64,000 bases of DNA, taken from assembly GCF_000721705.1 (NCBI RefSeq), contig NZ_JOJL01000033.1, positions 1 through 64,000 of the forward strand, in the 5' to 3' direction. The notes under the pieces are model-generated. The model ran no database searches. It was not told the DNA's origin and was given only the letters and a program-made list of their open reading frames with translations. Source of the DNA: Actinoplanes subtropicus (GTDB lineage: Bacteria; Actinomycetota; Actinomycetes; Mycobacteriales; Micromonosporaceae). The translations under genes and the position numbers were made by a program. Below are positions 19,207 to 27,453 of the stretch, piece after piece. Each line of letters opens with the position of its first letter. Positions within the stretch are counted from its first letter, which is position 1.

Positions 19207-20013
19207 TCAGAAGCGGAGCAGGCCGTCGGCGAGGAACTCGGCGACCGCGTCCGGGGACTCCAGCGTCAGGTCGGCGGCGCTGGAGACCTCGGCCCCGGTC
19301 TCCGGGTTGGCCACCGCGACCGCGACGCCGAAGAAGCCGGGGTCGACCGCCTCGCGGGCACGCAGCGCGTCGAACGCCTTGATGTCGGACATGTCGTCGC
19401 CGAAATACCAGGCGCAGTCCGCGTTCCGGACGCCCTCGGTGATGACCATGCCCTTGTCCTGGTCGACCGGCGGCTTCAGCTCGATCACCATGCGGCCGCC
19501 CTGGACCCGCAGGCCCAGCCGCTCGGCCTGCTCGTGGCCCCAGCGCTCCACCTCGACGGCCAGCTGCGGCGCCGTACGGTAATGCAGGGCCACCGACAGC
19601 CTCTTGTACTCGACGAGGATCTGCGCGGGCAGCTCGGCCCGGGCCCGCTCGGCGAGGTCGGACATGGCCGGGATCCAGGGCAGGGCGGCCGGCTCGGTCA
19701 CCACGTCGCCCTCGTGCCACACCTCGAGCCCGTAGAGCCCGTACAGGTCGACGCGCTCCAGCGACCCGAACCGGGACCGCAGGAAGCTCACCGGGCGGGC
19801 CGAGACGATCGCCACCCGGCCTACGGCGGTCGCCAGGCGCTCGAGCACCCCGGGCACGGCCGCGACCGGCTGGGACGCGTCGGGGTCGTCGGTGACCGGG
19901 GACAGCACACCGTCGAAGTCGAAGAAGAAAGTGGTCTCCGCCGCCCGCTCGACCGTGACGGCCCAGGCGTCGGCGATGCTCGGCGGATGGTTCGGACGCG
20001 GAGTCTCTGCCAC
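19207..20013 (-). CDS. otsB: Trehalose-6-phosphate phosphatase
   Basis: A 268-residue HAD-superfamily phosphatase that removes the phosphate from trehalose 6-phosphate, the last step of the OtsA-OtsB route to trehalose (osmotic and spore protection, mycolate precursors in relatives). Motif I FDFDGVLSP gives Asp32/Asp34; motif II is SARP; the Lys of motif III is followed by DKG; motif IV is GDDMSD. otsA is not in the window. The stop lies 1 nt from the convergent chemoreceptor stop. ATG start at 20013 and normal length. Confidence 0.9.
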   Translation of the reverse strand: MAETPRPNHPPSIADAWAVTVERAAETTFFFDFDGVLSPVTDDPDASQPVAAVPGVLERLATAVGRVAIVSARPVSFLRSRFGSLERVDLYGLYGLEVWHEGDVVTEPAALPWIPAMSDLAERARAELPAQILVEYKRLSVALHYRTAPQLAVEVERWGHEQAERLGLRVQGGRMVIELKPPVDQDKGMVITEGVRNADCAWYFGDDMSDIKAFDALRAREAVDPGFFGVAVAVANPETGAEVSSAADLTLESPDAVAEFLADGLLRF

Positions 20014-20118
20014 GACGTCAGATTACCTGCCGGAAGTCCGGATGGCGGCCTGAGAAATTGCCGTGAGCCGGGTTTTGCGTACTACCGCGGCGGGCAGTTG
20101 ACCGCTAGCGTTCTAGTC

Positions 20119-20271
20119 ATGACGCGGGGTCATCCCGAGTCAGCCGGACGGCCCGGACCTGCGACAAGTGCGCCACGGGGCCTCGCAATCCGACCCCGTG
20201 CAACAGCCGGCCGCCGGAGGGTGCGGACGCGGGCGTCGACGGGTTGCACGCCCGCTGGAGCAGGCCTGTGA
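20119..20271 (+). CDS. Small upstream ORF coupled to phoH2, candidate PhoAT-type antitoxin
   Basis: A 50-residue Arg-rich product from ATG 20119. Its TGA overlaps the phoH GTG in a GTGA junction, typical of translational coupling. In mycobacteria a short, once unannotated gene (phoAT) sits directly upstream of phoH2 and was reported as the antitoxin of the PIN domain. Position and overlap match that; sequence homology cannot be judged by eye. A TAGCGT hexamer (20106-20111) 7 nt before the ATG would suit a leaderless mRNA. A 7-bp hairpin CACGGGG/CCCCGTG lies inside the ORF. It could alternatively be just an untranslated leader. Confidence 0.45.
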   Translation: MTRGHPESAGRPGPATSAPRGLAIRPRATAGRRRVRTRASTGCTPAGAGL

Positions 20272-21659
20272 CACCACGCCGTTCTGACGCCGAGGGCACC
20301 CCTTCCAGCACCCGCGCAGCCACGCGACGCGCACCCCGCGATCGCCACGCTGACGCCGAACCGGCCCCGACGGGCCGTGTTTTTGTGTTGGACACCTCGG
20401 TCCTGCTGTCCGACCCGGCGGCCTTCCGCCGGTTCACCGATCACGAGGTGGTCATCCCACTCGTGGTCATCACGGAGTTGGAGGGCAAGCGTCATCACCC
20501 GGAGCTGGGCTGGTTCGCGCGGCAGGCGCTGCGCATGCTGGACGAGTTGCGCATCAAGTTCGGCCGGCTCGACCAGCCAGTGCTCTGCAACGACGAGGGC
20601 GGCACGTTGCGCGTGGAGCTCAACCACGCCGACCAGAGTGTGCTCCCGCACGGGTTCCGCAACGACTCGAACGACACCCGCATCCTCTCCGTGGCGCTCG
20701 GCCTGGCCGCCGAGGGCCGGGAGGTCACGCTGGTCAGCAAGGACATGCCGCTACGGGTCAAGGCCGCCTCGGTCGGTCTCACTGCCGACGAGTACCGCCA
20801 CGGCCAGGCCAGCGACCCGACCTGGACCGGCATGGCCGACCTCAAGCTCGCCGAGGAGCAGGTCTCGGCGCTCTACGCCGGCGAGGAGCTGGAGCTCGAG
20901 GAGGCCGAGCGCCTGCCCTGCCACACCGGCCTGGTGATCCACTCGTCGAAGGGCTCGGCCCTCGGCCGGGTCAACCCGGACAAGACGGTACGCCTGGTCC
21001 GCGGCGACCGGGAGGCGTTCGGCCTGCGCGGCCGCTCGGCCGAGCAGCGCGTCGCGCTGGACCTGCTGCTGGACGAGTCGATCGGCATCGTCTCGCTGGG
21101 CGGCCGGGCCGGCACCGGCAAGTCGGCGCTGGCGCTGTGCGCCGGTCTCGAGGCCACCATGGAGCGCAACCGCCACAAGAAGGTGATCGTCTTCCGCCCG
21201 CTGTACGCGGTCGGCGGCCAGGAGCTGGGCTACCTGCCCGGCACCGAGTCGGAGAAGATGTCGCCCTGGGCGCAGGCGGTCTTCGACACCCTCGGCGCGG
21301 TGGTGCACGGGAACGTGATGGAGGAGGTCATCGCCCGCGGCATGCTCGAGGTGCTGCCGCTGACCCACATCCGCGGCCGCAGCCTGCACGACGCGTTCGT
21401 GATCGTCGACGAGGCGCAGTCCCTCGAACGCAACGTGTTGCTCACCGTGCTCTCCCGTATCGGCCAGGGGTCGCGGGTGGTGCTCACCCACGACGTCGCC
21501 CAGCGGGACAACCTGCGGGTCGGCCGGCACGACGGCGTGACCGCGGTGATCGAGGCGCTGAAGGGGCATCCGATCTTCGCGCACGTGACCTTGACGAGGT
21601 CCGAGCGGTCGCCGATCGCCGAGGTGGTCACCGATCTGCTGGAGGATATTCCCCTGTGA
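20268..21659 (+). CDS. PhoH2: PIN-domain RNase fused to PhoH ATPase
   Basis: About 463 residues from GTG 20268, with GGAG 8 nt upstream. An N-terminal PIN nuclease domain (about 36-165) has the first acidic site [11 protein letters not shown] and a later [12 protein letters not shown] with conserved Asp, then a linker, and a PhoH helicase/ATPase domain with Walker [12 protein letters not shown] (about 279-289) and Walker [10 protein letters not shown] near residue 378. PhoH2 proteins unwind and cut RNA and behave as toxins in mycobacteria. The residues needed for catalysis appear intact. It is preceded by a coupled small ORF and followed by a 281-bp leader for the next gene. Confidence 0.9.
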   Translation: MTPRRSDAEGTPSSTRAATRRAPRDRHADAEPAPTGRVFVLDTSVLLSDPAAFRRFTDHEVVIPLVVITELEGKRHHPELGWFARQALRMLDELRIKFGRLDQPVLCNDEGGTLRVELNHADQSVLPHGFRNDSNDTRILSVALGLAAEGREVTLVSKDMPLRVKAASVGLTADEYRHGQASDPTWTGMADLKLAEEQVSALYAGEELELEEAERLPCHTGLVIHSSKGSALGRVNPDKTVRLVRGDREAFGLRGRSAEQRVALDLLLDESIGIVSLGGRAGTGKSALALCAGLEATMERNRHKKVIVFRPLYAVGGQELGYLPGTESEKMSPWAQAVFDTLGAVVHGNVMEEVIARGMLEVLPLTHIRGRSLHDAFVIVDEAQSLERNVLLTVLSRIGQGSRVVLTHDVAQRDNLRVGRHDGVTAVIEALKGHPIFAHVTLTRSERSPIAEVVTDLLEDIPL

Positions 21660-21940
21660 GGTGACCCCTGGCCGGGCGAACTTTCGACCGGTTTGCGCGT
21701 AAATTGAGTGTGAGCAACCTCACAAGAGTGCGTCGGCATTTCACATCCACTTCACGTTGCGCAATGGTGTTCGGCGAGCGCCATCGCGTGGTCATCTTCG
21801 TCGGAGATCGACGTCGGGCCACCGCCTCGATCGAAGGAGACCGGGGTCCGGCCCGAGTGGTCGCGGTGCTCGCGGCACGGCCAACCGCCGTCAGGGCGGC
21901 CGGGCGTGCCGCGTCCCTGCCCCCGACGAAGGGATACTTC
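21660..21940 (+). promoter_or_regulatory. Long 5' leader of the transglycosylase-like gene
   Basis: No gene is convincing in these 281 bp, although a frame is open. It contains a small dyad TGTGAG-CAAC-CTCACA (21709-21724) and a long hairpin whose outer 8-bp arms are GCGGCACG (21872-21879) and CGTGCCGC (21905-21912), with an inner ACCGCC/GGGCGG stem. The leader ends with GAAGGG near the GTG. Cell wall hydrolase genes in actinobacteria often have a c-di-AMP riboswitch here, but its conserved core was not found; another structured RNA is possible. Confidence 0.4.
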
Positions 21941-22657
21941 GTGAGTCGGCCATGGAGCCGCGTCGGAGTACGTTCCGCGTCGGTCGGTCTGCTGGTGGCG
22001 GGCCTGATCGGCGGCGTGTACCTCGGCAAGGACCGCGTGGTCCAGGCACCACAGCAGCATTCCGAAGCGTCGAACGTCGTCCAAGTGGATGTCCTCGACA
22101 TGCAGCTGCTCAAGCAGCGTCAGGCGCAGCACGCCGCGGCCCGCGCGTTCCAGCGCGAGGCGGAGGGTGACGCCGCCGAGAAGGCGGCCGCCGAGGCGAA
22201 GGACGCCGCCGGCAAGGCGCACGCTCTCGAGACCAAGGCCATCGCGGCGAAGGCCGCGGCGGATGCCGCCAAGAAGAAGGCCGACGCCAGCAGCAGTAGC
22301 AGCAGCGGTGGACCGGTCGCCTACACCGGACCGATCCCGGACTCCTGCAACGACTACAGCGGCGCCCGGCAGACCGGCTGCGCGCTGATGCTCGCCGCCG
22401 GGTACAAGATCGATCAGTTCCCCTGCCTGGACAAGCTGTGGACCCGGGAGAGCGGCTGGAACTACAAGTCCACGAACAGCAGTTCCGGGGCGTACGGCGT
22501 GCCGCAGGCGGTGCCCGGCAAGAAGATGGCGGCGTTCGGTTCCGACTGGAAGACCAACCCCGCCACCCAGATCAAGTGGGGTCTGGATTACATCAAGAAC
22601 CGCTACAGCACCCCGTGTGGGGCTTGGTCCCATTCGGAGAGTACGGGCTGGTACTAG
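21941..22657 (+). CDS. Secreted lytic transglycosylase-like protein with coiled-coil stalk
   Basis: A 238-residue protein from GTG 21941 (GAAGGG about 7 nt upstream). An N-terminal membrane helix or uncleaved signal (about 9-27) is followed by an Ala/Lys/Glu-rich coiled coil (about 45-115), a Ser spacer, and a C-terminal lysozyme-fold domain with LWTRESGWNYKSTNSSSGAYG, where the Glu of TRESGW is the likely catalytic acid, and a GLDYIKNRYSTPCGAW end. It resembles actinobacterial SLT-like domains that cut peptidoglycan. A strong intrinsic terminator follows 5 nt after the stop. Confidence 0.85.
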   Translation: MSRPWSRVGVRSASVGLLVAGLIGGVYLGKDRVVQAPQQHSEASNVVQVDVLDMQLLKQRQAQHAAARAFQREAEGDAAEKAAAEAKDAAGKAHALETKAIAAKAAADAAKKKADASSSSSSGGPVAYTGPIPDSCNDYSGARQTGCALMLAAGYKIDQFPCLDKLWTRESGWNYKSTNSSSGAYGVPQAVPGKKMAAFGSDWKTNPATQIKWGLDYIKNRYSTPCGAWSHSESTGWY

Positions 22658-22662
22658 CGCGG

Positions 22663-22698
22663 AAACGGGCCGCGCGGCGCACACCGCGCGGCCCGTTT
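22663..22698 (+). terminator. Strong intrinsic terminator
   Basis: A perfect 15-bp stem (AAACGGGCCGCGCGG at 22663-22677 with 22684-22698), a 6-nt loop and a T-rich 3' end (CCCGTTTTG) directly follow the transglycosylase-like gene. Confidence 0.92.
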
Positions 22699-22718
22699 TG
22701 CTGTGATCAAATGTCCAC

Positions 22719-23504
22719 ATGGTCCGAAATATCGCGCTCGTCCTCATTGGTGTCATCGCGAGCGTGGCGGCGGCCTCCGAGGTTCCGGCGAATGCGAGTC
22801 CGGTGCCGAGGCCGGTGACCGAGGTCGTCGGCGGGGCCATCGCCCCGCCCGGCAAGTTCCCGTGGATGGTGCGGCTCTCGATGGGCTGCGGCGGAGCCCT
22901 GACCGCGCCCCGGGTGGTGCTGACCGCCGGGCACTGCGTCGACGGCACCGGCCCGACCACCGGCATCAAGGTGGTCGCCGGCGCGGTCGACCTCAAGTCC
23001 CGCCAGGCGATCGTCGCCCACTCGGTCACCGTGTTCCGCGCCCCCGGCTTCCGGGACGAGACCCGCGGCGACGACTGGGCCCTGATCCGGCTCGACCGCC
23101 CGCTCGGCCTGCCCACGCTGCCGCTGGTCCGGGGCGACGTCGGGGAGGGTGAGTTCGTGGTGATGGGGTGGGGACAGACCCGCGAGGACTCGATGCGGCA
23201 GGAGCGGAAGCTGCACTACGCGACCGTGCCCACCGTCCCCGACGCCACCTGCGCGGCCGAGTACCGGAAGGCCGGCGTCAAGCTGGTCGCCTCCGAGTCG
23301 ATCTGCGCCGGCCGGCCGGGCGTGGACACCTGCCAGGGCGACTCCGGCGGCCCGATGGTCGGCCGCGACGCGACCGGCGAGTGGGTCCAGGTCGGCATCG
23401 TGAGCTGGGGGCTCGGCTGCGCCCGGGACGGCTATCCGGGCGTCTACACGCAGATCTCCGCGTTCCGCGACGACATCCGCAAGGCCACCCGTAGGCTGAG
23501 CTGA
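22719..23504 (+). CDS. Secreted trypsin-like serine protease (S1)
   Basis: A 261-residue chymotrypsin-fold protease. A signal peptide (about 1-27, ending ANA) is followed by a short propeptide and a domain starting VVGG (37-40), the usual activation point. The triad is His72 (TAGHC), Asp119 (DDWALI) and Ser209 (GDSGGP). Asp203, six residues before the serine, predicts cleavage after Arg/Lys. Six cysteines can make the standard disulfides. It is preceded by a strong terminator, so it has its own promoter. It is likely exported and auto- or cross-activated. Confidence 0.93.
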   Translation: MVRNIALVLIGVIASVAAASEVPANASPVPRPVTEVVGGAIAPPGKFPWMVRLSMGCGGALTAPRVVLTAGHCVDGTGPTTGIKVVAGAVDLKSRQAIVAHSVTVFRAPGFRDETRGDDWALIRLDRPLGLPTLPLVRGDVGEGEFVVMGWGQTREDSMRQERKLHYATVPTVPDATCAAEYRKAGVKLVASESICAGRPGVDTCQGDSGGPMVGRDATGEWVQVGIVSWGLGCARDGYPGVYTQISAFRDDIRKATRRLS

Positions 23505-23542
23505 CCTGGCAGGCGTTGCCGCCGCCTGGAACCATGGGGACC

Positions 23543-24205
23543 ATGAGTTACGGCGGTGCGGACGCTCAGTCAGATGCGACCCGGTTCGGCACGGAGGCGT
23601 TCTATGCCGCCCTGGGGCGCGCCTTCGTGACCATGTGCGCGGTCATCCCGTTCCTGTTCCTGATCGAGGCCGTCGACCGGGGCATCGGGCACGGCCGGCT
23701 CGACGTGGCCGGCGGCATCATCCCGCACCACCTCGCCGGGCTCGACGGCGTGCTGTTCAGCCCGTTCCTGCACGCCGGCTGGGACCATCTGTACGGCAAC
23801 GCCGTCCCGCTGATCCTGGTCGGCACGTTCGCGCTGGCCGGCGGCGGGCGGCGGTTCATCTGGTCGACCTTCGTGATCATGCTGGTCAGTGGGCTGGGCG
23901 TGTGGTTCGTCGGCGACCCGAACAGCGTGGTGGTCGGCGCCAGCGGCGTCATCTTCGGTTACCTCGGGCTGCTGCTGGCCCGCGGACTGGTCGAGCGCAG
24001 TTGGTGGAACCTCGGGGTGGCCGCCTTCATCGGGCTGCTGTATTGGTACCAGCTCTACAACATCCTGCCGACCGACCAGCCGATCTCTTGGCAGGGCCAC
24101 CTGCTCGGGCTGCTCGGCGGCGTCATCGCGGCGGTCCTGTTCCGGCGGAAGAGGGTCAAGAAGCAGCAGCCGGCGCTCTACACGCCCACGCTCACCGACA
24201 TCTAA
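23543..24205 (+). CDS. Rhomboid family intramembrane serine protease
   Basis: A 220-residue six-helix membrane protease with the catalytic dyad Ser134 (GASGVIFGY) and His186 (WQGHLLG) and the upstream GWDHLYGN motif (79-86) that supplies the oxyanion His and Asn. It cuts transmembrane substrates inside the bilayer; the substrate is unknown. ATG 23543 was chosen; ATG 23534 and TTG 23516 are in frame. The basic C-terminus (RRKRVKK) faces the cytoplasm. Its end overlaps the convergent marR gene by 4 nt. Confidence 0.9.
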   Translation: MSYGGADAQSDATRFGTEAFYAALGRAFVTMCAVIPFLFLIEAVDRGIGHGRLDVAGGIIPHHLAGLDGVLFSPFLHAGWDHLYGNAVPLILVGTFALAGGGRRFIWSTFVIMLVSGLGVWFVGDPNSVVVGASGVIFGYLGLLLARGLVERSWWNLGVAAFIGLLYWYQLYNILPTDQPISWQGHLLGLLGGVIAAVLFRRKRVKKQQPALYTPTLTDI

Positions 24206-24603
24206 TCGCCCAGCAGCCGGCGTAAGAGCCGCTTGAGGTCGTCGGCCTCCTGGCCGGTCAGCAGCGCGTTCTCGATCTCCTGGTAGCGGCGGTTGCCCTC
24301 GGCCAGCGTCGTCTCGCCGTCCGGGGTCAGGTGGACCAGGTTGCGCCGCCGGTCGGCCGGGTCCGCGCGGCGCTCCACCAGGCCCTTCCGTTCCAGGGCG
24401 TCCACCAGGTCGACCATGGTCGTACGGTCCACGCTCAGCTTGGTCGCCGCCTGTTGCTGGGCCAGCGGCTCGGCGGCGCCCAGCACCGACAGGACGGCCA
24501 GCTCGCGACCGTTGATGTTCAGCGGCTCCAGCGCGGCCGCGGTGCGCGCGGCCAGCGCCGACTGAGCGTGTTTCAGGAGGTACCCGAGGCGGTCTTGAAG
24601 CAC
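24202..24603 (-). CDS. MarR-family transcriptional regulator
   Basis: A 133-residue winged-helix protein with the MarR layout: helix QQQAATKLSVDRTTMVDLVDALERKGLVERR for DNA recognition, then the wing PADRRRNLVHLTPDG. The GTG at 24603 lies inside the 3' end of the oxidoreductase gene (31-nt overlap), so it is the second gene of that operon and translation is likely coupled. The palindrome ACTGATCATCAGT just upstream of the operon is its best candidate operator. The ligand is unknown. Confidence 0.85.
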   Translation of the reverse strand: MLQDRLGYLLKHAQSALAARTAAALEPLNINGRELAVLSVLGAAEPLAQQQAATKLSVDRTTMVDLVDALERKGLVERRADPADRRRNLVHLTPDGETTLAEGNRRYQEIENALLTGQEADDLKRLLRRLLGD

Positions 24604-25445
24604 TCTCGCATCCTTGGCAGCAGGGTTCCGACGGCGGCCACGCGGTCGAGGCCACCGCCGCGAGGCATCAGCACCAGGTCGGTGAAGCCCGCCCGCCCGA
24701 ACGCCCCGACGGCTTCGAGGATCTCATCATCGCTCTCCGGCACGGGGAACTGGACGCCGCGGCGGAGGGTGCCCGGATCGCGGCCGACCGCCTCGCAGTG
24801 TTGATTCAATACCCCCATCAAACGGGCCAGGTCGCCGGGCGCGGTGTCGAACGTCGCCGTCAGCCAACCGGTGGCCCGCTCGGCCACGACCCGCAGTCCG
24901 CGGCGCTCGCCGTTGCTGGCCAGCCACAACGGCATCGGCTGTTGCACCGGTTTGGGATCGGCCGGTACTTCGAGGAGTTGGTAGTGCTTTCCCGGGAAGG
25001 TCGTCACGGGCCGCGTCCAGAGGCTGCGGAGGATCTGGGCGGATTCGTTCAGGCGCTCGACCCGCTCGCGGCCGGACAGGCCGGCCAGCCCGATGGCCGG
25101 GTCGATGCCGGGATCGCCGCCGGCACCCAGGCCGAGGTCGAGGCGGCCACCGCTGACGTGGTCCACGGTGGCCGCCATCTTGGCCAGCAGGGCCGGGTGC
25201 CGGTAGAGGTTGCTCGACACCAGGGTGCCGACGCGAACCCGCGACGTTGCCTCGGCCATCGCGGCGAGGATGGTCCAAGCCTCGAAGATGTCGCCGCTGC
25301 GATCCCGGCCCATCGGGCGCAGGTGGTCGAAGACCCAGCAACTGTCGAAGCCCCCGGCGTCGACCAGGCGCCAGAGTTCGCGATAGTCGCCGATGGTGAA
25401 GTGCTGTGGGGACGCTTTCCAGCCGATCGTCAGCATGTTCCTCAT
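24573..25445 (-). CDS. LLM-class (luciferase-like) flavin-dependent oxidoreductase
   Basis: A 290-residue TIM-barrel monooxygenase or dehydrogenase that uses reduced flavin, probably F420 or FMN. Family features are FDSCWVFDHL near residue 32, VRVGTLVSSNLYRHPALLAKMAATVDHVSGGR and LGLGAGGDP, then the insertion-free C-terminal half. The substrate is not predictable. The marR gene overlaps its 3' end, so the oxidoreductase probably handles the compound sensed by that regulator. It lies 28 nt downstream of glpX on the same strand, with a palindrome in between. Confidence 0.85.
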   Translation of the reverse strand: MRNMLTIGWKASPQHFTIGDYRELWRLVDAGGFDSCWVFDHLRPMGRDRSGDIFEAWTILAAMAEATSRVRVGTLVSSNLYRHPALLAKMAATVDHVSGGRLDLGLGAGGDPGIDPAIGLAGLSGRERVERLNESAQILRSLWTRPVTTFPGKHYQLLEVPADPKPVQQPMPLWLASNGERRGLRVVAERATGWLTATFDTAPGDLARLMGVLNQHCEAVGRDPGTLRRGVQFPVPESDDEILEAVGAFGRAGFTDLVLMPRGGGLDRVAAVGTLLPRMRECFKTASGTS

Positions 25446-25449
25446 GCTA

Positions 25450-25462
25450 ACTGATCATCAGT
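25450..25462. promoter_or_regulatory. 13-bp palindrome, candidate MarR operator
   Basis: ACTGATCATCAGT is a perfect dyad around a central C, 4 nt upstream of the oxidoreductase ATG. A looser second CTGACTATCAG follows at 25467-25477. Its place directly before a MarR-containing operon suggests autoregulation. Confidence 0.55.
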
Positions 25463-25473
25463 AGGGCTGACTA

Positions 25474-26511
25474 TCAGATGACCGGCTCACCCATCGGGAC
25501 CGTCGGCAGGTGGCCGTCGAAGTCGACCGCCGAGTAGAGGGCCAGCTTCTCCAGGCGGTGGTACGAGTCGATCACCCGGATCGTGCCGCTCTTCGACCGC
25601 ATCACGATCGACTGGGTGTGCGCGCCGCCGGAGCGGTACCGGACCCCCTTCAGCAGATCGCCCGAGGTGACGCCGGTGGCCACGAAGAAGCAGTTGTCGC
25701 CGGTGACCAGGTCGTCGGTGGTCAGCACCCGGTCCAGGTCATGGCCGCCGGCCAGCGCCTTCTCCCGCTCGGCGTCGTCCCGCGGCCACAGCTTGGCCTG
25801 GATCATGCCGCCCAGGCACTTCAGGGCGCAGGCCGCGGTGATGCCCTCGGGGGTGCCGCCGATGCCCATCAGCACGTCCACATCGGACTCCATCCGCGCG
25901 GCCGAGATGGCGCCCGCGATGTCGCCGTCCGAGATGAACTTGATGTTGGCGCCGGCCTGGCGTACCTCCTCGACCAACTGGCCGTGCCGGGGCCGGTCGA
26001 GGATGCAGACCGTCACGTCGGAGACGGTCGACCGCTTGGCCTTGGCGATCCGGCGCAGGTTCTCGGCCGTGGGGGCGTTGATGTCGATGACGTCGGCGCA
26101 GTCCGGGCCGACCGCGATCTTCTCCATGTAGAAGACGGCGCTCGGGTCGAACATCGCGCCCCGCTCGGCCACCGCCAGAACGCTCACCGAGCCCGGCATG
26201 CCCTTGCTCATCAGGGTCGTGCCGTCGATCGGGTCGACCGCCACGTCCACCTCGGGGCCGGTGCCGTCGCCCACCTGCTCGCCGTTGAAGAGCATCGGGG
26301 CTTCGTCCTTCTCGCCCTCGCCGATCACCACGGTGCCGCGCATCTGGATCGAATTGATCAGTTTGCGCATGGCGTCGACGGCGGCGCCGTCGCCGCCGTT
26401 CTTGTCGCCGCGGCCCACCCAGCGGCCGGCCGCCATGGCGGCGGCCTCGGTCACGCGGACCAGGTCGAGGGCGATGTTGCGGTCGAGATCCTGCGGAAAA
26501 CGGGCAGGCAT
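25474..26511 (-). CDS. glpX: Class II fructose-1,6-bisphosphatase
   Basis: A 345-residue lithium-sensitive-type phosphatase that makes fructose 6-phosphate in gluconeogenesis. Metal and substrate motifs are [16 protein letters not shown] (about 35-50), [19 protein letters not shown], and the C-terminal GGTPEGI segment. ATG 26511 has GAGGAGG 7 nt upstream and gives the normal family length. Actinobacteria commonly rely on GlpX as their only FBPase. It diverges from the DUF4245 gene, a conserved neighbour pair in this phylum. pckG elsewhere in the window serves the same pathway. Confidence 0.95.
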   Translation of the reverse strand: MPARFPQDLDRNIALDLVRVTEAAAMAAGRWVGRGDKNGGDGAAVDAMRKLINSIQMRGTVVIGEGEKDEAPMLFNGEQVGDGTGPEVDVAVDPIDGTTLMSKGMPGSVSVLAVAERGAMFDPSAVFYMEKIAVGPDCADVIDINAPTAENLRRIAKAKRSTVSDVTVCILDRPRHGQLVEEVRQAGANIKFISDGDIAGAISAARMESDVDVLMGIGGTPEGITAACALKCLGGMIQAKLWPRDDAEREKALAGGHDLDRVLTTDDLVTGDNCFFVATGVTSGDLLKGVRYRSGGAHTQSIVMRSKSGTIRVIDSYHRLEKLALYSAVDFDGHLPTVPMGEPVI

Positions 26512-26612
26512 AAGTGCGCCTCCTCGCGACGTTGCGGGGCTGGTAGTCCACCGATCCTCACATGCCCGGATGCGCAAAGTCCCGCATCAGCGACATGGTT
26601 AACAATGGGTGC

Positions 26613-27203
26613 GTGGAACCAGCCCCGAGCACCGAGAGCAAAGAGAGCCTGCCGGACGGCGTGCCCACCGAGGAGGCGCCGACCCGGCTCGGCCGCGGGC
26701 AGGAGCGCTCGCCGCGGGACATGGTGTTGTCGCTGACCGTGCTGCTGGTGCCGATCGCGCTCCTGCTGGTCTTCTATCGGGTGGTGCTGAGCGGGGACGC
26801 GCCGATCACCGTCGATGCCACGCCGACGATCCAGGAGGCGCAGCAGGCGGCCGTCTTCACCGTGGCCGTGCCGCGCGGGCTCGGGAACGACTGGCACACC
26901 GCGAGCGCGACCTTCCGGCGGGAGAACGGCGGGGCGACGCTGCGGATCGGCTACGTCGACCCCGGCAAGGAATCGATGCAGTTGATCGAGAGCAGCGTCC
27001 CGCCGGACACTCTGCTCCCCGCCGAGCTGGGCAGCGGCGGTAAGGCGCTGGGCAACTACCGTACGCCGGCCGGGGTCTGGCGGGTCTACGACGGACGGCC
27101 GGGGGAGACGGCGCTGGTGCTGACCGAGCCGACCCGGACGATCATCGTGGTGGGCAAGGCCGACCGCACGAACCTTCAGACGCTCGCCTCCTCGCTGGCC
27201 TGA
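26613..27203 (+). CDS. DUF4245-family single-pass membrane protein
   Basis: A 196-residue protein from GTG 26613. A polar N-terminus (about 1-37) precedes one membrane helix (about 38-60, VLSLTVLLVPIALLLVFYRV) and an external beta-rich domain with GNDWHTASATFR and RTPAGVWRVYD, typical of DUF4245. It sits divergently next to glpX as in many actinobacteria. The function is unknown; the domain probably acts outside the membrane. Confidence 0.85.
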   Translation: MEPAPSTESKESLPDGVPTEEAPTRLGRGQERSPRDMVLSLTVLLVPIALLLVFYRVVLSGDAPITVDATPTIQEAQQAAVFTVAVPRGLGNDWHTASATFRRENGGATLRIGYVDPGKESMQLIESSVPPDTLLPAELGSGGKALGNYRTPAGVWRVYDGRPGETALVLTEPTRTIIVVGKADRTNLQTLASSLA

Positions 27204-27247
27204 CAGATCGGAAATTCCCGATTCGTCGGCGAGCGATCGCCGGTCAG
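27200..27247. terminator. Convergent-gene hairpin region, possible bidirectional terminator
   Basis: CTGAC (27200-27204, containing the DUF4245 stop) and GTCAG (27243-27247, containing the xseB stop) form outer arms; inside are ATCGG (27207-27211) with CCGAT (27218-27222) and a GCGATCGC box. The stems are short, so strength is uncertain. Confidence 0.4.
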
Positions 27248-27453
27248 TCGGTGGCGTCGGCGCGGGCGGCCCGGGCGGCGTCGATCCGCTCCCGGGCGCC
27301 GTCCAGCCACCGCTGGCAGACGTCGGCCAGTTTCTCGCCGCGCTCCCACAGGGCGAGCGACTCCTCCAGCGAGCTGCCGCCCTGCTCCAGACGCTCCACC
27401 ACGCTGGCGAGCTCGGTGCGGGCCTGCTCGTACGACAGGGTGTTGTCGGTCAT
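27244..27453 (-). CDS. xseB: Exodeoxyribonuclease VII small subunit
   Basis: A 69-residue helical protein with the family core [20 protein letters not shown] and [15 protein letters not shown], which binds XseA in several copies and activates the nuclease. ATG 27453 overlaps the xseA stop in an ATGA junction, so the two are translationally coupled. Length is typical. Confidence 0.93.
   Translation of the reverse strand: MTDNTLSYEQARTELASVVERLEQGGSSLEESLALWERGEKLADVCQRWLDGARERIDAARAARADATD

Noticed and set aside
21660..21940. c-di-AMP (ydaO) riboswitch before the cell wall gene
   Set aside because: The conserved core segments that I would expect in this riboswitch were not found; only generic hairpins are visible.
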